From Yponomeuta sedellus (taxonomy: Eukaryota > Arthropoda > Insecta > Lepidoptera > Yponomeutidae): 64,000 bases of DNA. Positions 1-9,539 of the stretch are shown one piece after another. Position numbers and translations under genes: made by a program. The stretch is from positions 20,932,986 through 20,996,985 of the forward strand of contig OW203722.1 of the NCBI GenBank assembly GCA_934045075.1. Direction: 5' to 3'. The notes under the pieces were generated by a model. The model saw only the letters and a list, made by a program, of their open reading frames with translations, had not been told where the DNA came from and did no database searches. The first letter of the stretch is position 1; each line of letters starts with the position of its first letter.

Positions 1-5
1 GCGAC

Positions 6-206
6 TTATTTCAATTTTCGTGGCACATAAAACTTGTCTTTGGACAATACTTGTGCCTTATCGAAGCGGATAAAGTGACTTGTGTCCTGGGTTAACGCGT
101 GTTCTGCTACCGCCGAGCCATCGATTTTTCGGTTTTTCATACAGCGTATGTGCTCCGAAATTCTGACCGAGATATTTCGCTGTGTCTCACCTATGTATCT
201 TTCCCC
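6..206 (-). pseudogene. Penelope-like retroelement, C-terminal half of GIY-YIG endonuclease
   Basis: Minus-strand translation from about 206 gives an open frame with YIGETQRN, then ISVRISEH, SAVAEHAL and KFYVPRKLK, ending in a stop at 6-8. This is the second half of a GIY-YIG nuclease domain as found at the C-terminus of Penelope-like elements (PLEs), where it nicks target DNA for reverse transcription. The first half lies at 587-700 on the same strand, and a 389-bp insertion at 198-586 separates the two. No PLE reverse transcriptase is visible in the window, so this is a dead fragment. The family call rests on the YIGE motif and its spacing to the EH and AEH motifs. Confidence 0.75.
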
Positions 207-344
207 ATTATTATCATTATGTCTATTTCCCCATTAATCGATATATTTGCACAAAACAATAATAGCCCATAGGCGGTTGAAACGGTTTAACGGTCACCAG
301 TTTAACGGTTACTTTGCGTCATCGGGGAGAGGGGCGGCCTAGCC

Positions 345-352
345 TATAAATA
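345..352 (+). promoter_or_regulatory. TATA box (TATAAATA)
   Basis: TATAAATA lies in a GC-rich context. The A of an initiator-like TCACTT sits at 377, about 32 bp downstream, which is normal Pol II core-promoter spacing. The predicted start coincides with the first paired bases of the hammerhead-like fold at 373-449. Confidence 0.5.
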
Positions 353-372
353 CGGAGCGTTTTTGCGGAGAC

Positions 373-449
373 GGTCACTTGCATTTGGGAGCCTGAGGAT
401 GCCTCGTGTTAGAGGCGAAACGCGTCGCGTGTTTTCTCACACAAGTACC
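373..449 (+). ncRNA. Candidate type-I hammerhead ribozyme
   Basis: Core: CTGAGGA at 393-399 fits CUGANGA. Stem II is GCCTC 401-405 with GAGGC 412-416 and a 6-nt loop. GAAA is at 417-420. Stem III is the minimal AC 420-421 with GT 424-425 and a GC loop. The cleavage-site triplet GTC ends at 426. Stem I closes with GC 391-392/427-428 and an outer helix ACTTG 377-381 with CAAGT 442-446, extended by GGT/ACC around one bulged C. The two-base-pair stem III is typical of PLE and retrozyme hammerheads. The oddity is one extra U (400) between the core and stem II, which could weaken or abolish activity. Confidence 0.55.
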
Positions 450-586
450 TATTGGTGTTGGTGGTGGTGTGTTCGTGTCTTGCTTCTGCTTGAAAAAGTG
501 TGAGGGAGGGCGGTGCATTAGCTAACCGCATGGTGCTTGTGGGATTTTTGGCGGAATTCAGCAAAGTAATTTTAACTTTTTAATGC

Positions 587-700
587 TCTCACCTATGTAG
601 CATTTGCCACAGTCACACGGTATCATATACACTCCGGGGACATTCAGTCTAGTGGCATTGACGACGGGAAAGCAGTAAGCGCTGCGGCGCAAGCCAGCGG
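587..700 (-). pseudogene. Penelope-like retroelement, start of GIY-YIG endonuclease
   Basis: The minus strand encodes GVYMIPCDCGKCYIGE, where GVY...YIG is the defining GIY-YIG signature with an intervening Cys pair as in PLE nucleases. The frame is interrupted directly after YIGE by the insertion at 198-586 and resumes at 197. The GC-rich minus-strand frame upstream (700-875) has no recognisable domain and may not be coding. Confidence 0.7.
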
Positions 701-784
701 GAATCCCCCGCAGCCAGTGTCGGCACCCGCCCCACCTATTTCGGCGCGGGCGCGCCGCGCGCTTGCCCGTAGTGTGAGACAAAC

Positions 785-935
785 AACCGACGACGCGAGC
801 TCCGTCTCTGCTCACCATGATTAAGCTCTGCGAATCGGAGCGAAACCTGGTCGGACTTTTCCGATATAACAACACCCGTAAGTAAATCCGGACTAAAAGT
901 CTACAATGTGTTGTGCTTACGAAAGTTTTAGTTCA
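785..935. repeat. PLE-associated repeat, also at 50090-50245
   Basis: About 150 bp from CGACGACGCGAG through a GCTC/GAGC hairpin, GAAACCTGGTCGGAC and TATAACAACACCCG recurs in the same orientation at 50090-50245 with few differences. It lies next to the PLE endonuclease remnant here but not there. TCGGA/TCCGA forms a second small hairpin. Its role in the element is unknown. Confidence 0.6.
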
Positions 936-1395
936 AAAAAAAAATTTTGTTGAACATTTTTTTTCTCCATTTCTTTCTAGGATTTTTTACTGATCGATCC
1001 TTAAGTTTATTATTACCGACCTATATGTATGTCTATTAATAAATTAATTCGTATTTGCACCGACTACCCATTTCTTCCTCGAGAAATAAGGCTGCCAGTT
1101 GTATCTTATCTTCTGTATCTGCTGTTTTTGTAACAATTTTCTGGTATATAATAGAAATAATCTTATCTTTAACTATTATATTTTTTTACGTTTAAGTCAT
1201 TTATTTTAATACATTGTACCTCTGTTTGATGTCCCTTTTAAAGAAAATAAAAATAATTTCATTGTACACGACAGTACATCGTCCTTTACATATGTGTGCA
1301 CTTAGCAACAAAAATGTAAAACCAACTTGCTGTCGACTGCACTAATGATTCGGAAATCGTTAGCTATATTTTAGAGCTTCTAGTGTTATTAACAA
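936..1395. other. AT-rich stretch, nothing recognised
   Basis: I see no ORF, repeat match or structural signal here. Confidence 0.5.
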
Positions 1396-1604
1396 TAATA
1401 ACATAACATAACATTTACATACAGGCACATACATTGCTTCTGGCCCCACACTAGGATACCCTGTGTCGTGGGAACCAGAAACAACGACATCACAAACATG
1501 TAAACATCCAAGACCTGGGTTTTTTTTTGTTCCCAGCCGGGATTCGAACCCGGGACCTCTTGCATGGTAGGCAGACGCGCTACCGTTACGCCACAGAGGT
1601 CGTC
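1396..1604 (-). mobile_element. tRNA-like SINE, family C
   Basis: Minus-strand order is a tRNA-like head (box A GGCGTAACGGTAGCGC, box B GGTTCGAATCCC), a short T run, then a body with a CACGACACAGGGTATC hairpin-like segment and a tail rich in ATGTTATGTTA. Related copies are at 5785-5957, 26738-26862 and 37379-37557. The head resembles a tRNA but lacks a clean acceptor stem, so it is a SINE promoter and not a tRNA gene. Confidence 0.75.
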
Positions 1605-1741
1605 AAATAATTATAATAATGATTTTTTTTTCCTCCAGCTAACCATATGTTTCTAAATCATATATCATATAGTACTTCTGATAATATCGTGTGATTTTTG
1701 TGATCTGTTTCGTACACCAAATAAAATAATGGTTAGAATGT

Positions 1742-1910
1742 CTCCTCAGCAAAGTTTATGTCTACGCAGCGTAGGACGCCCTGTAACCAGGTGGAGCGAG
1801 CGAGGACATTTGCAAAGCGGTGGGAAGTGACTGGATCAGAAGAAACGAAATCGAAGGAAGAAGTCTATGTGCAGTAGAGGACTGAAACCGGCTGATAATG
1901 ATGTGTCCTT
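1742..1910 (+). mobile_element. RTE-like LINE 3' terminal fragment (old)
   Basis: Decayed coding resembling GRP.TRWSE/A.DICKAVGSDWIR followed by a CAGTAGAGGACTGAAACCGGCTGATAATGATG-type end. This is the C-terminus plus 3' end of an RTE-like ORF, heavily substituted; 50985-51112 is a related end. Confidence 0.55.
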
Positions 1911-2239
1911 AAGACGCTATGCCGCCGCGAAATCGAACTAAGATGGGCGTGGCTTAGCTGCATGCGCGGGGGACGGGAGTACTTAGTAATACTTTTTAAC
2001 TCCTGACGCAAAAGGAGTCGGTATTATAAGTTTGACCGCAATGTGTATGTAAATCTCTGTGTGACCGTAGCTCTCAAATGGGTGAACCGGCTTAATACGG
2101 TTTTTTTTAAATTTGATAGAAGGTTTTCAACCGATGGTTCTTAGATATGTTTTATTAAGATTGCTTGATCCGCTTATGAGTAATTGGCATCTAAAATCAA
2201 AATGTTTTCGGTTTTTTTTATTTTATACATATATTATAG

Positions 2240-2671
2240 TAGATAGTTGCAGTAGAAATGAGGTTCTTGAGAAGTATGTGTAGTGTTACTTTGAATGACA
2301 GGATACGCAATAGTCTGATTAGAGAACGTTGTGGACTGAAAGATGATGTAGTAACTAGAATTGAGAAAGGAATGTTGCGTTGGTTTGGACACGTGGAGGG
2401 GATGAAGGAAGAAAGATGGACGAAACAAATATATATTGCGGATGTGAGTAGAAGGGCTGGTAAGGGACGTCCTAGGCGGACATACGTCGACCAAATAGGG
2501 GATTAGCAAAGGGGAAGATATAAATTACCCAAAACTGGCGTGCGTGCATGCAACGACTTATGAGCGTTGATGAAGCGAAGGTGATCTGTCAGGATCGTGG
2601 CAAGTGGGAGTCCCTGGTCTCTGCCTACCCCTCTGGGATACAGGCATGAGGCTATGTATGTATGTATGTGA
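2240..2671 (+). pseudogene. Non-LTR retrotransposon C-terminal remnant with (ATGT)n tail
   Basis: The open stretch from 2258 reads MRFLRSMC, RIRNSLIRERCGLKDDVVTRIEKG and MLRWFGHVEGM, then GRPRRTY. This is the conserved C-terminal tail after the reverse transcriptase in a common insect LINE group. It stops at 2504-2506, and similarity continues in another frame (MSVDEAKVICQDRGKWESL at about 2560-2620) to a terminal ATGT microsatellite. A premature stop or frameshift has therefore killed it. Reverse-strand relatives are at 8843-8930 and 9540-9900, with a short piece at 12420-12482. Confidence 0.7.
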
Positions 2672-3003
2672 ACTCTAGAAAAAACACATGTAACATTTTG
2701 ATGCCGTCTACTCAATAAAGGTTGATGTTTGGCCGCTACAGATACCGAGAAGGGCCGGGGCCATTACGTCACGACTCAAACTATTATATTAAATGACGCC
2801 GGAGGTCAAAATGACCGACACCGCCATTATTAGGTCGACGACGACCCTTTGTAATTGGAATCGGTGGATCGTAAAGCACTTAGGAAAGTTGTACTATAGC
2901 TACCTACAGCTTAATTAATGCTTCATAAACTATTAAGTCAAGAGAGTGGACGCGAATATTTTGTTTCACTCAGCTTTAGTATGGGTTTAGACAGTTATAA
3001 AAA

Positions 3004-3150
3004 CTTATTTACAGGCTGATAATTCCACTCTTGCCGGGACTCGCACCCTCGACCTCTGGCTAACCGTGCCAGCGCTCTCCTGGCTGAGCTAATGGGTAAC
3101 TACCGGCGTCAGTGAAATTTCGATCCTCTTTACAATACTCTTTGTCACTT
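3004..3150 (-). mobile_element. Core-flip SINE (family A), partial old copy
   Basis: Contains the minus-strand tRNA-like core (TTAGCTCAG box A, GCGAGTCCCGG box B variant) and part of the leader ending near AAAGAGGATCGAAATTTCAC. Both ends are lost. The core is more diverged than in most copies. Confidence 0.65.
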
Positions 3151-4290
3151 TTTTACAACTACTATAAAAAGCTAAACGAGCTCCAAAAGAGCTGGATTGG
3201 TACCAGCACTCCATTGTGTTATCCATAACTTTTGTATTCTGTATAATCTTCTATGGTATAAAGGCTATATTGCTCGAATAATATCGGGTCGAATATAAGT
3301 TTGACGCAAGTTCCCTAATGTTGCCTTTGTCACTCTGGAGTGCTATTGAGTGCTTGTGTTTTATTATTTTTTCACTTACCCTCCGTCTGTTTTATTTTAT
3401 TGGATAACTTAAATAGAATGTGTGTATTGGTTGGTTATCTTGCCTGTCCTGTGGTTTTGCACAACCGAACCCAAGCTATTGCGTAGGGCAGGGCAGGTGA
3501 GTGTAAACAATACTTGTGTGATATGAGGCTTAGTTTAAAGGAAATTAATTTGGTAATGAGTAAGTAATCATAAAGATCGGGCTATTGTGGACTATCTTCT
3601 GATTGTCTTTAATCAAAGTGCATCTTGGCTGATTGATGAAGATTTTATTTTTGGTCTGTTGCTATTTTTTTATAAATGTTGTTCTACCCGCAATTTCAAA
3701 AGATTTAAATAAAACTTGGATCGTATCTGCGACCTAATTGCGCTCACCGAATCCTGTTAGAATCTTGAAATGTATGATAGTAATTTATCTTTGGGACTTG
3801 GTAATACACGAATGGGATCGCTCTGCATTTGGTGCGCGTAATGTGGGAGCAGATTACTGACAGTGAAAAAAGGAAAGAAAGTAGTTTTTACCTAGATTTG
3901 CTGTATTTAAATTTAAATTTTGACCTAATGATAACCGAAGGGGGGCGTTAGAAACCATAACACAGGATCTACCTAGCTTGGTTTCTAGTGTGATAGAATA
4001 TTACGTATACCTACTTATAAGTCAACCTGTAAACTAGCCTAACTTTACATGTATACCGATGTCTGTGACTCAATAAATATCTTTATCTTTATCATAATGG
4101 AGTGCTGGTCTCAACACCTGTGTATGGCAGCGAGACTTTTGCACTTTATTTTATTTTTATTTATTGAAAGAAAATAAACAATTGTACAATATAGATCATG
4201 TAAATGTATCTTCTTAGTCTTTTACCATTCTTGGCCATATATACTGTCAGTATATAGTTGCAACAAACAGTAATGTCGATATGTACTATA
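3151..4290. other. Mostly unrecognised; LINE-type tail at about 4020-4095 and a 14-bp inverted repeat
   Basis: ACCAGCACTCCATT at about 3201-3214 is inverted at about 4098-4111, which could be termini of a decayed element. Just inside the right arm is a polyadenylation-like CAATAAATATC followed by TTTATC repeats, a common LINE or SINE ending. No coding sequence is visible. Confidence 0.35.
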
Positions 4291-4344
4291 CTATATTATA
4301 TCTGAACTATATATATATATATATATAGTTCAGATATAATATAG
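4291..4344. repeat. 54-bp perfect palindrome with central (AT)n
   Basis: The left half, CTATATTATATCTGAAC followed by TA repeats, is mirrored exactly by its reverse complement. Arms are 27 nt with no spacer. This could be two TIR ends or a microsatellite hairpin expansion. Confidence 0.8.
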
Positions 4345-4597
4345 CATTGAATAACACTGTGTAGGAATGTACAGATCACCGGTGTTAGATAGAGGATAAC
4401 AACATGAATAATTTGATCGGCGGGTAATTAAAATGTCCGCTTAAAATAGTCATTTAAATTATAGCAGCGTTTCGGGACGAGTATTAGTTTCGCCTGTCAT
4501 TTGAACTAAATTTGAGTTCTAATTGGAGTTCAGCTAATAAACAGTCGACCATAATAAGAACCAAATTTAAAATACCCTATCTTTTAAGGACCGATGG

Positions 4598-4738
4598 CCA
4601 GTTTCTGGATTGAGAATTTTGCTAAGTAAATGCTTAGTGATGTCTCTTCTCTCTTTCTCAGAAAAGAGCGTGACAGAACATTACTTGAGTATTTACTTAG
4701 TGAAATTCTCAATTTAGAAATTTGCTCTGAAGGAAGTT
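4598..4738. mobile_element. MITE family J
   Basis: TIRs run GGCCAGTTTCTGGATTGAG...CTAAGTAAATGCTTAG on the left and ACTTAGTGAAATTCTCAATT on the right, around a short centre with AAGAGCGTGACAGAAC. The same ends and centre occur at 6670-6872 and 18412-18835, which defines the family. Confidence 0.65.
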
Positions 4739-4741
4739 AAT

Positions 4742-5284
4742 CGCTCGTGGCCTAGGCGAACCGAGTGATTGGAATCAATCACTTGGTTAAGCAACAATAG
4801 GCGCGGTCAGACGCTTTGCTACGAGAGATGTGTGGTCACGTTTGTCTACCAATTCAATTCAGTTCCAATATTTATAATAATTACGTATTAAACATAATTG
4901 AAACAAAATATTCAAAAAGATCGCTCGGAAGGAAGCGCTCTTGGCCTAGTCGAATGGAGTGATTGGAATCAATCACTTGAGTTAAGCAACAAGATGCGAT
5001 GGGTGAGCGTACCGTGACTACCGCTAGTGGCATTTTTCCGAGCGCTTCCGTGCTTCGCAAGACACGTTAAGCCGTTGGTGCCTCCTGTCATACAATGGCA
5101 GTCGTTAAGCTATGTCAGAGGCCTTGGGTGGCTTGATAACTTCTGACAGTAAGGCCCGCCACTGTCTTACAATCCTCCACCAACCTGGACTTGGCCCCCG
5201 TGGTGGAGTATGGCCTAATCTTCCTGCGATGCAAGAAGAGACCCGTGCCCCAGCAGTGTAGACATACAAGGGTTGATAACGAGG
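4742..5284 (+). mobile_element. 5S-like SINE (family E), composite: head fragment + leader + full unit
   Basis: A family E head (4742-4806, CTCGTGGCCTAGGCGAACC through GGCGCGGTCAG) is cut by a leader block (4807-4922, ACGCTTTGCTACGAGAG...). A second, nearly complete family E unit follows (4923-5284) and ends CAGCAGTGTAGACATACAAG. The same leader precedes family E units at 29395 and 48318, so leader plus SINE moves as one composite subfamily. Confidence 0.75.
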
Positions 5285-5780
5285 TACCCTATTTGCTTCC
5301 TCCCTGGTCGATATATTAATATTTTTCTGGTTGTGCAATAAATGTTTCTCTATCTATTTATCTATCTATATTTTTCATAATTTTTTATAGTTACAATAAG
5401 CCTCTTCAGGCATTCGATGTGTTTGTTAAGTCGCTTCGCAAATAGATCAGGCATGCTTCAACGATTTCTTTTCAAAAAACTAATTCATTCATTTACTAGG
5501 TAGGTACTTAGCTTATTGTGTCTCCTTCACCTTAACAGTTCATACTTCACGTATCAATTGTTAAATCAATTGCAGAACAAACCAAAATTATTTAACTCAA
5601 GGTACTTCTTTATTGTAGCCAGTTCGTGTTTCAAAGATCGTATAGATATTTTTCTAAATGCTTTCATTTATTCACTATGTTACGACTATATGTCTCAACG
5701 TGATGTCTATAATGTTAGTCATTCTTTTAACAACTCACCCATGCTATAATGATACGAGAACTAGAACCAAACGTAAATGA
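5285..5780. other. AT-rich stretch, nothing recognised
   Basis: Contains a short TATC microsatellite near 5350. The open frame at 5516-5749 has no recognisable domain and shows no coding bias. Confidence 0.45.
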
Positions 5781-5784
5781 ATGA

Positions 5785-5957
5785 ATGATAGCGCATGTGC
5801 CTACTATACGAGAGGTCCCGGGTCCGATCTCCGGCTGGGGACAAAAAAACCGCAGTGTTAACTTGTTTGTGATGTCGCTGTTTCTACTTTCTGCGACACA
5901 GGATATCCTAGTGTGGGGTCAGAAGCAATGTATGTGCCAGTATGTAAATGTTAATTC
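5785..5957 (+). mobile_element. tRNA-like SINE, family C, partial
   Basis: Starts within the head (GCGCATGTGCCTACTATACG, box B GGTCCGATC) and runs through the body GCGACACAGGATATCCTAG to ATGTATGTGCCAGTATG. It matches 1396-1604 in the opposite orientation. The 5' part of the head is missing. Confidence 0.65.
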
Positions 5958-6669
5958 CTTGTCATTCACGTCCAAAACGCAAAACTATGAAAAACTGAGA
6001 AGGACTACTTCCTTGAAGGAAGTGAACTATATCACTCTTTTTCTTTCAGTGAAGCTTCGGCGCACGTCTTTCTCTGTAGCCCGAATTACGCAGATACTTC
6101 ATAACTCCGTCCCCCATCCTTCACCCGAGCGCTCCCGCAGTAAAACCTGAAAGATAACATGACTTCTTCGCCACTATGCGGGCAGTTATGATCGAGAACC
6201 GCTTCCTTTAATTACTAGCACGGCAACAAAAGGGCGGGCCGCCCGCTCAATACCGTCCTGGGCAGCCTTTGTCACTGCGGCTTTATCTTAATTGCTTTAA
6301 GAAACTCAATATCGTTTCGCGACAAGACGCCTTTTTATTCCCGCACTTTGCTCCCTCCCCGATGGCAAACAATGACGGAAGTTTGAATTAGTTTTCGGTT
6401 AGATAACGCCGCGGTGGCTGGCTGGCGCGTTTTTTTTATTTCTTCGCCGGCACTCGCTTTTTGTTTGTACCTTTACTGTTGGGTTTTATTGACTGTAATG
6501 CAGATGGGGTAGGTTTTAAAGCGGCTGGGAGTTTGGTGGAAGGGCAAGCTGATAAGCTTGTTAAGTACACAAAAAAACATTTACTGTGCAAGGTATTTCG
6601 TAAATAAAATAAAATGCAAGTCAATACATATCGTATTTTCATTAAACTTCTTACTTTATATCGATGTAA
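5958..6669. other. Unrecognised; moderately GC-rich in the middle
   Basis: I found no ORF or repeat match I can support. Confidence 0.4.
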
Positions 6670-6872
6670 TAGGGCCGGTTTTCGAATAGAGAAACTCACT
6701 AAGTAAGTATCGTTCCATCACGCTCGTTGCTGAGGAATGCGTAGAGACAGCACTACAGTTAAGACGTATTGTCCTTATTATAAATTGTCCTTAGCACGGG
6801 TTAGTGCATTAAAAAAAAAATAGTGTAGTTAAGTATTGGCTTAGCGAAATTCTCAATTCAAAAACTGGCCCA
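6670..6872. mobile_element. MITE family J carrying a family A tail fragment
   Basis: Ends GGCCGGTTTTCGAATAGAG and AATTCTCAATTCAAAAACTG pair as TIRs. A family A tail (GTCCTTAGCACGGGTTAG followed by TGCATTAAAA) sits inside at about 6781-6818. A retroposon fragment has landed in a MITE. Confidence 0.65.
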
Positions 6873-6904
6873 AACTCAATCAGTAAATTGAGTAAATTAC
6901 TATT

Positions 6905-7262
6905 ATATTATTTTTAATGCACTAACCCGTGCTAAGGACAATTTTAAAAACCTATTTAGGGGGTTAAAATTCCACCCATGCCGGGGCTCGAACCCGCGAC
7001 CTCTGGCTAAGCGTACCAGCGCTCTCCCAATTGAGCCAATGGGCGACTCACCGGCATCAATTGGGAGAGCGCTAAAAATTCTACCCATGCCGGGACTCGA
7101 ACCCGCGACCTCTGGCTAACCGTACCAGCGCTTTCCCAATTGATGCCGGTGAGTCGCCCATTGGCTCAATTCGGAGAGCGCTGCCACGGTTAGCCAGAGG
7201 TCGCGGGTTTCGAGTCCCGGCATGGGTGAATTTTTTTGACTCTAAATAGGTTTTTAAAATTA
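6905..7262. mobile_element. Core-flip SINE (family A) array: three tRNA-like cores in two orientations
   Basis: Two minus-sense cores (about 6973-7048 and 7081-7145) and one plus-sense core (about 7150-7228) lie between the outer blocks AAAACCTATTTAG and CTAAATAGGTTTTTAAAAT. The whole can fold into a long hairpin. Box A (TTGGCTCAATT variants) and box B (GGTTTCGAGTCC) are recognisable. A simple insertion cannot create this; an inverted duplication or hairpin-type template switch is implied. Confidence 0.75.
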
Positions 7263-7295
7263 CTTTTACTTTGCATAATAATATGTACTTCAAGT

Positions 7296-7544
7296 ATATC
7301 ATGTATATCTAGCATGTATATCTCGCGAAGAACCGACAACCGTTGGAGTAAACGCGTTCTTGAGTGGAGACCGCGACTCGGCAAACGTAGTGCAGGACGC
7401 CTTCCGACCAGGTGGGATGACGATCTGCGAAAAACTGTTGGCAGTTGCTGGATGAGGCAAGCTGAAAACAAAGCGCTATGGCACTCATTAGGGGAGGGTT
7501 ATGTCCAGCAGTGGACTACGTAATATAGCCTGAAGAAGAAGAAG
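7296..7544 (+). mobile_element. 5'-truncated RTE-type LINE, C-terminus and 3' end, with TSD
   Basis: Flanked by ATGTACTTCAAGT at 7283-7295 and 7545-7557, a perfect 13-bp TSD. The insert encodes WSKRVLEWRPRLGKRSAGR, RWDDDLRKTVGS and WMRQAENKALWHSLGEGYVQ, the typical C-terminus of RTE ORF2. It ends in CAGCAGTGGACTACGTAATA and a GAA-repeat tail. The body is open with few changes, so the insertion is fairly young. Confidence 0.8.
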
Positions 7545-7557
7545 ATGTACTTCAAGT

Positions 7558-8199
7558 GTCCTTAGCGAGGTCGTGTTCGTGGAACGCGAATTCTTCGAAT
7601 TTTAGCTAACTGAAATTATCAAATACTAATTATAAAAATGCACATCGTTTCCTTTGCAAATTTATCCCGACTGCGCGCAGTTCTGTTCAGATTATCTGCC
7701 AGGCACCGCAAAGTTACGTGGACAACTATAATAATTCAAAAAAGAATGAAGCGCTCCACTGAATTATTATCAATGTGGCAATGGACTTACGGGCTTGCCC
7801 ATACGGGATTTTCCAGTGATCACCCCTCCTCACTCTGTTCATTGAATATCGTGATGGAAATACCTTGAAATTTTATTGGCACATATTTCAAAATTTTCAC
7901 TCAACAAAGGCTTATTTTTCCCCCAGTTAAAAAACTGCCCGCCACGTAGCGATAGTCATAAAAATGGCTTTACGATTGCATATACTTCCATATACTCGTA
8001 GAGACTTCCATAGCTCAATGCTAGAATTTGAAATAGATAGATAGATAGATTTCTTAAATCTAAGTAATGTTACACAAGTGGTGGTCTTATCGCTTAGAGC
8101 GGTCTCTTCCAGATAACCTTGGATTGAGTGCATTGCATGAAGACTATTATATAATATTCTTCATGCAATATTTAAGATAGCTGATATAGCTCAAAGAAT
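7558..8199. other. No recognised feature except a GATA microsatellite near 8034-8052
   Basis: Open frames at 7638-7868 and 7927-8133 have no domain and look random. Confidence 0.45.
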
Positions 8200-8560
8200 T
8201 TCTCCGTTGAAGTGCCAGTGGGCGGAGCACATAGCTCGAAGAACTGATGGCCGTTGGGGCAAAAATAAACTTGATCTTGACACTTCAACATTCGAATACT
8301 TTAGACATTCCGTCATGTGAACAGCCATGACCCGGAAGGTCTACCGTAGACTACCGTATCGTACCGTACCGTAGACCGTAGACCGTAGACGCTGCGTCGT
8401 ACAGCGTGGGCAGGCCCTTCACCAGATAGTCTGACGACCTGGTTACGGTGGCGGGGAGTTGCTGGATAAGGGCGGCACAAGACCGTGAAGCTTGGAAAAC
8501 CATAAGAGAGGCCTATGTCCTGCAGTGGGCGTCAAATGACTGATGATGATGATAAATATT
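8200..8560 (+). mobile_element. Old RTE-like LINE end containing a CCGTAGA tandem repeat
   Basis: LINE-like text CAGTGGGCGGAGCACATAG...ACTGATGGCCGTTGGGGC is separated from its continuation CGTACAGCGTGGGCAGGCCC by about 110 bp. That gap includes a degenerate CCGTAGA/CCGTAC heptamer array at 8342-8393. It ends TCCTGCAGTGGGCGTCAAAT and GATGATGAT. Confidence 0.55.
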
Positions 8561-8842
8561 TAAGAAAGAAAAGGAGAAGAAGTGGCAGAGAAGACGCGAG
8601 GTGGAGCGATCGAAATAGAAATTGAAATCGTTTATTGTCAATAATCAGCCAAGCTATACAATCTTGAACTTAAGATTATTACTATCTATCGGCGGGCAAG
8701 GAGATGGAGATGAGGAGATGAGAGGGGAAGGGACGATGGCGGATTCGACATTGTTACTAAAATGAGTGTGGACGTTTATTTCATTGTTAAAAGTGCATTG
8801 TTAAATATCGATTTACAGAACATACTTATATACATAACCTCA

Positions 8843-8930
8843 CGCCTGTGTCCCAGAGTGGAGGCAGACACCAGGGACTGTCACTTGCCATGATCCTGAC
8901 AGGTCACCTTAGCTTCATCAAGATTCAATT
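8843..8930 (-). mobile_element. LINE 3' tail fragment (same group as 2240-2671)
   Basis: The reverse complement matches the 2560-2640 segment (GATGAAGCTAAGGTGACCTG...CAGTCCCTGGTGTCTGCC). Only the last roughly 90 bp remain. Confidence 0.6.
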
Positions 8931-8962
8931 CGATTTGAACATCAATTTACAGTGTAGACCTA

Positions 8963-9180
8963 GACGGCCTCGGTGGCGCAGCGGTTAGGCACGCTGACTG
9001 TAAAACCGAAGGTCTCGGGTCCGATCCCCGGCTGGGTCAAACTAGGAAAGGAACTTCTCTAGTTTGTCTCGGGTCTTGGATGTTATTCATTTATTTTATT
9101 TCGTCGAGTTAGCACCATTTATTTAGTTGTACTTAGTATGGGGCTAACGAGATCTGTGTAGTGTGTCCTTGAGTATTTAC
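8963..9180 (+). mobile_element. tRNA-like SINE, family B
   Basis: Head: GGTGGCGCAGCGGTTAGG as box A and GGTCCGATCCC as box B, then CCGGCTGGGTCAAACTAGG. The body includes CGTCGAGTTAGCACC and GGGGCTAACGAGATCTGTG. Other copies: 11464-11688, 48770-49006 (minus) and 61484-61620 (minus, headless). Confidence 0.8.
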
Positions 9181-9189
9181 CTTTAATTT

Positions 9190-9375
9190 TTAGATCCCCT
9201 TACACCATTCTTCATCTTTTTCGTGGCTATGTTGCTTTTCGAGGTCGCAATACAAACAAGGAACTGGTGCTCTATTGAAACCACGGTCGCAGGTTGTGTA
9301 GCCATGATATCTTTGGCCTCTCAGGTCTTTTTCTTCCTGGAATCTTTCCTTGTAGAGTAAGTTGTATACTTGCAT
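9190..9375 (-). pseudogene. Protein-like repeat of unknown identity
   Basis: The minus strand is open for 61 codons and includes RGQRYHGYTTCDRGFNR and PVPCLYCDLEKQHSHEK, a Cys/His-containing stretch. A second, decayed copy lies at about 19535-19600 plus 19778-19870, split by a MITE. I do not recognise the protein. Duplication plus decay suggests a transposon-encoded domain or a processed host fragment. Confidence 0.4.
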
Positions 9376-9539
9376 ATACTTTTTAATTTATTACACACAT
9401 AAAAGTCACAAAGAAAGCACAAACTTATAAAAATAAAAAAGTGAACATGGCGAGCCCATTTTATAACATTATTTAAGCTTATTTGTACTTGTTGGTATGA
9501 AATTTATGTCAGATATAATCCAGCTTTTGTTTTCATTAT

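Larger units (their letters stand above)
198..586 (+). mobile_element. 389-bp insertion with 13-bp TSD, probably a PLE pseudo-LTR / 5' region
   Basis: The 13-mer TCTCACCTATGTA occurs at 185-197 and again at 587-599, flanking this segment. Deleting the insert and one repeat joins the two halves of the GIY-YIG frame exactly at the YIGE motif, so it is a real insertion with a target-site duplication. The insert contains a TATA box at 345-352, a hammerhead-like fold at 373-449 and no ORF. PLEs are known to carry hammerhead motifs in their pseudo-LTRs, so a PLE inserted into a PLE is the simplest reading. That identity is inferred. Confidence 0.7.

Noticed and set aside
558..875. 105-codon minus-strand frame as a gene
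   Set aside because: Only the last roughly 35 codons match a GIY-YIG domain. The upstream GC-rich part includes a dispersed repeat also found at 50090-50245.
7283..7557. Host gene from the 95-codon frame at 7236-7523
   Set aside because: The frame is an RTE ORF2 C-terminus with a TSD around it.
8963..9035. Functional tRNA gene
   Set aside because: Box A and box B are present, but the acceptor and anticodon stems do not form and the segment continues into a SINE body. The same holds for the other tRNA-like heads.
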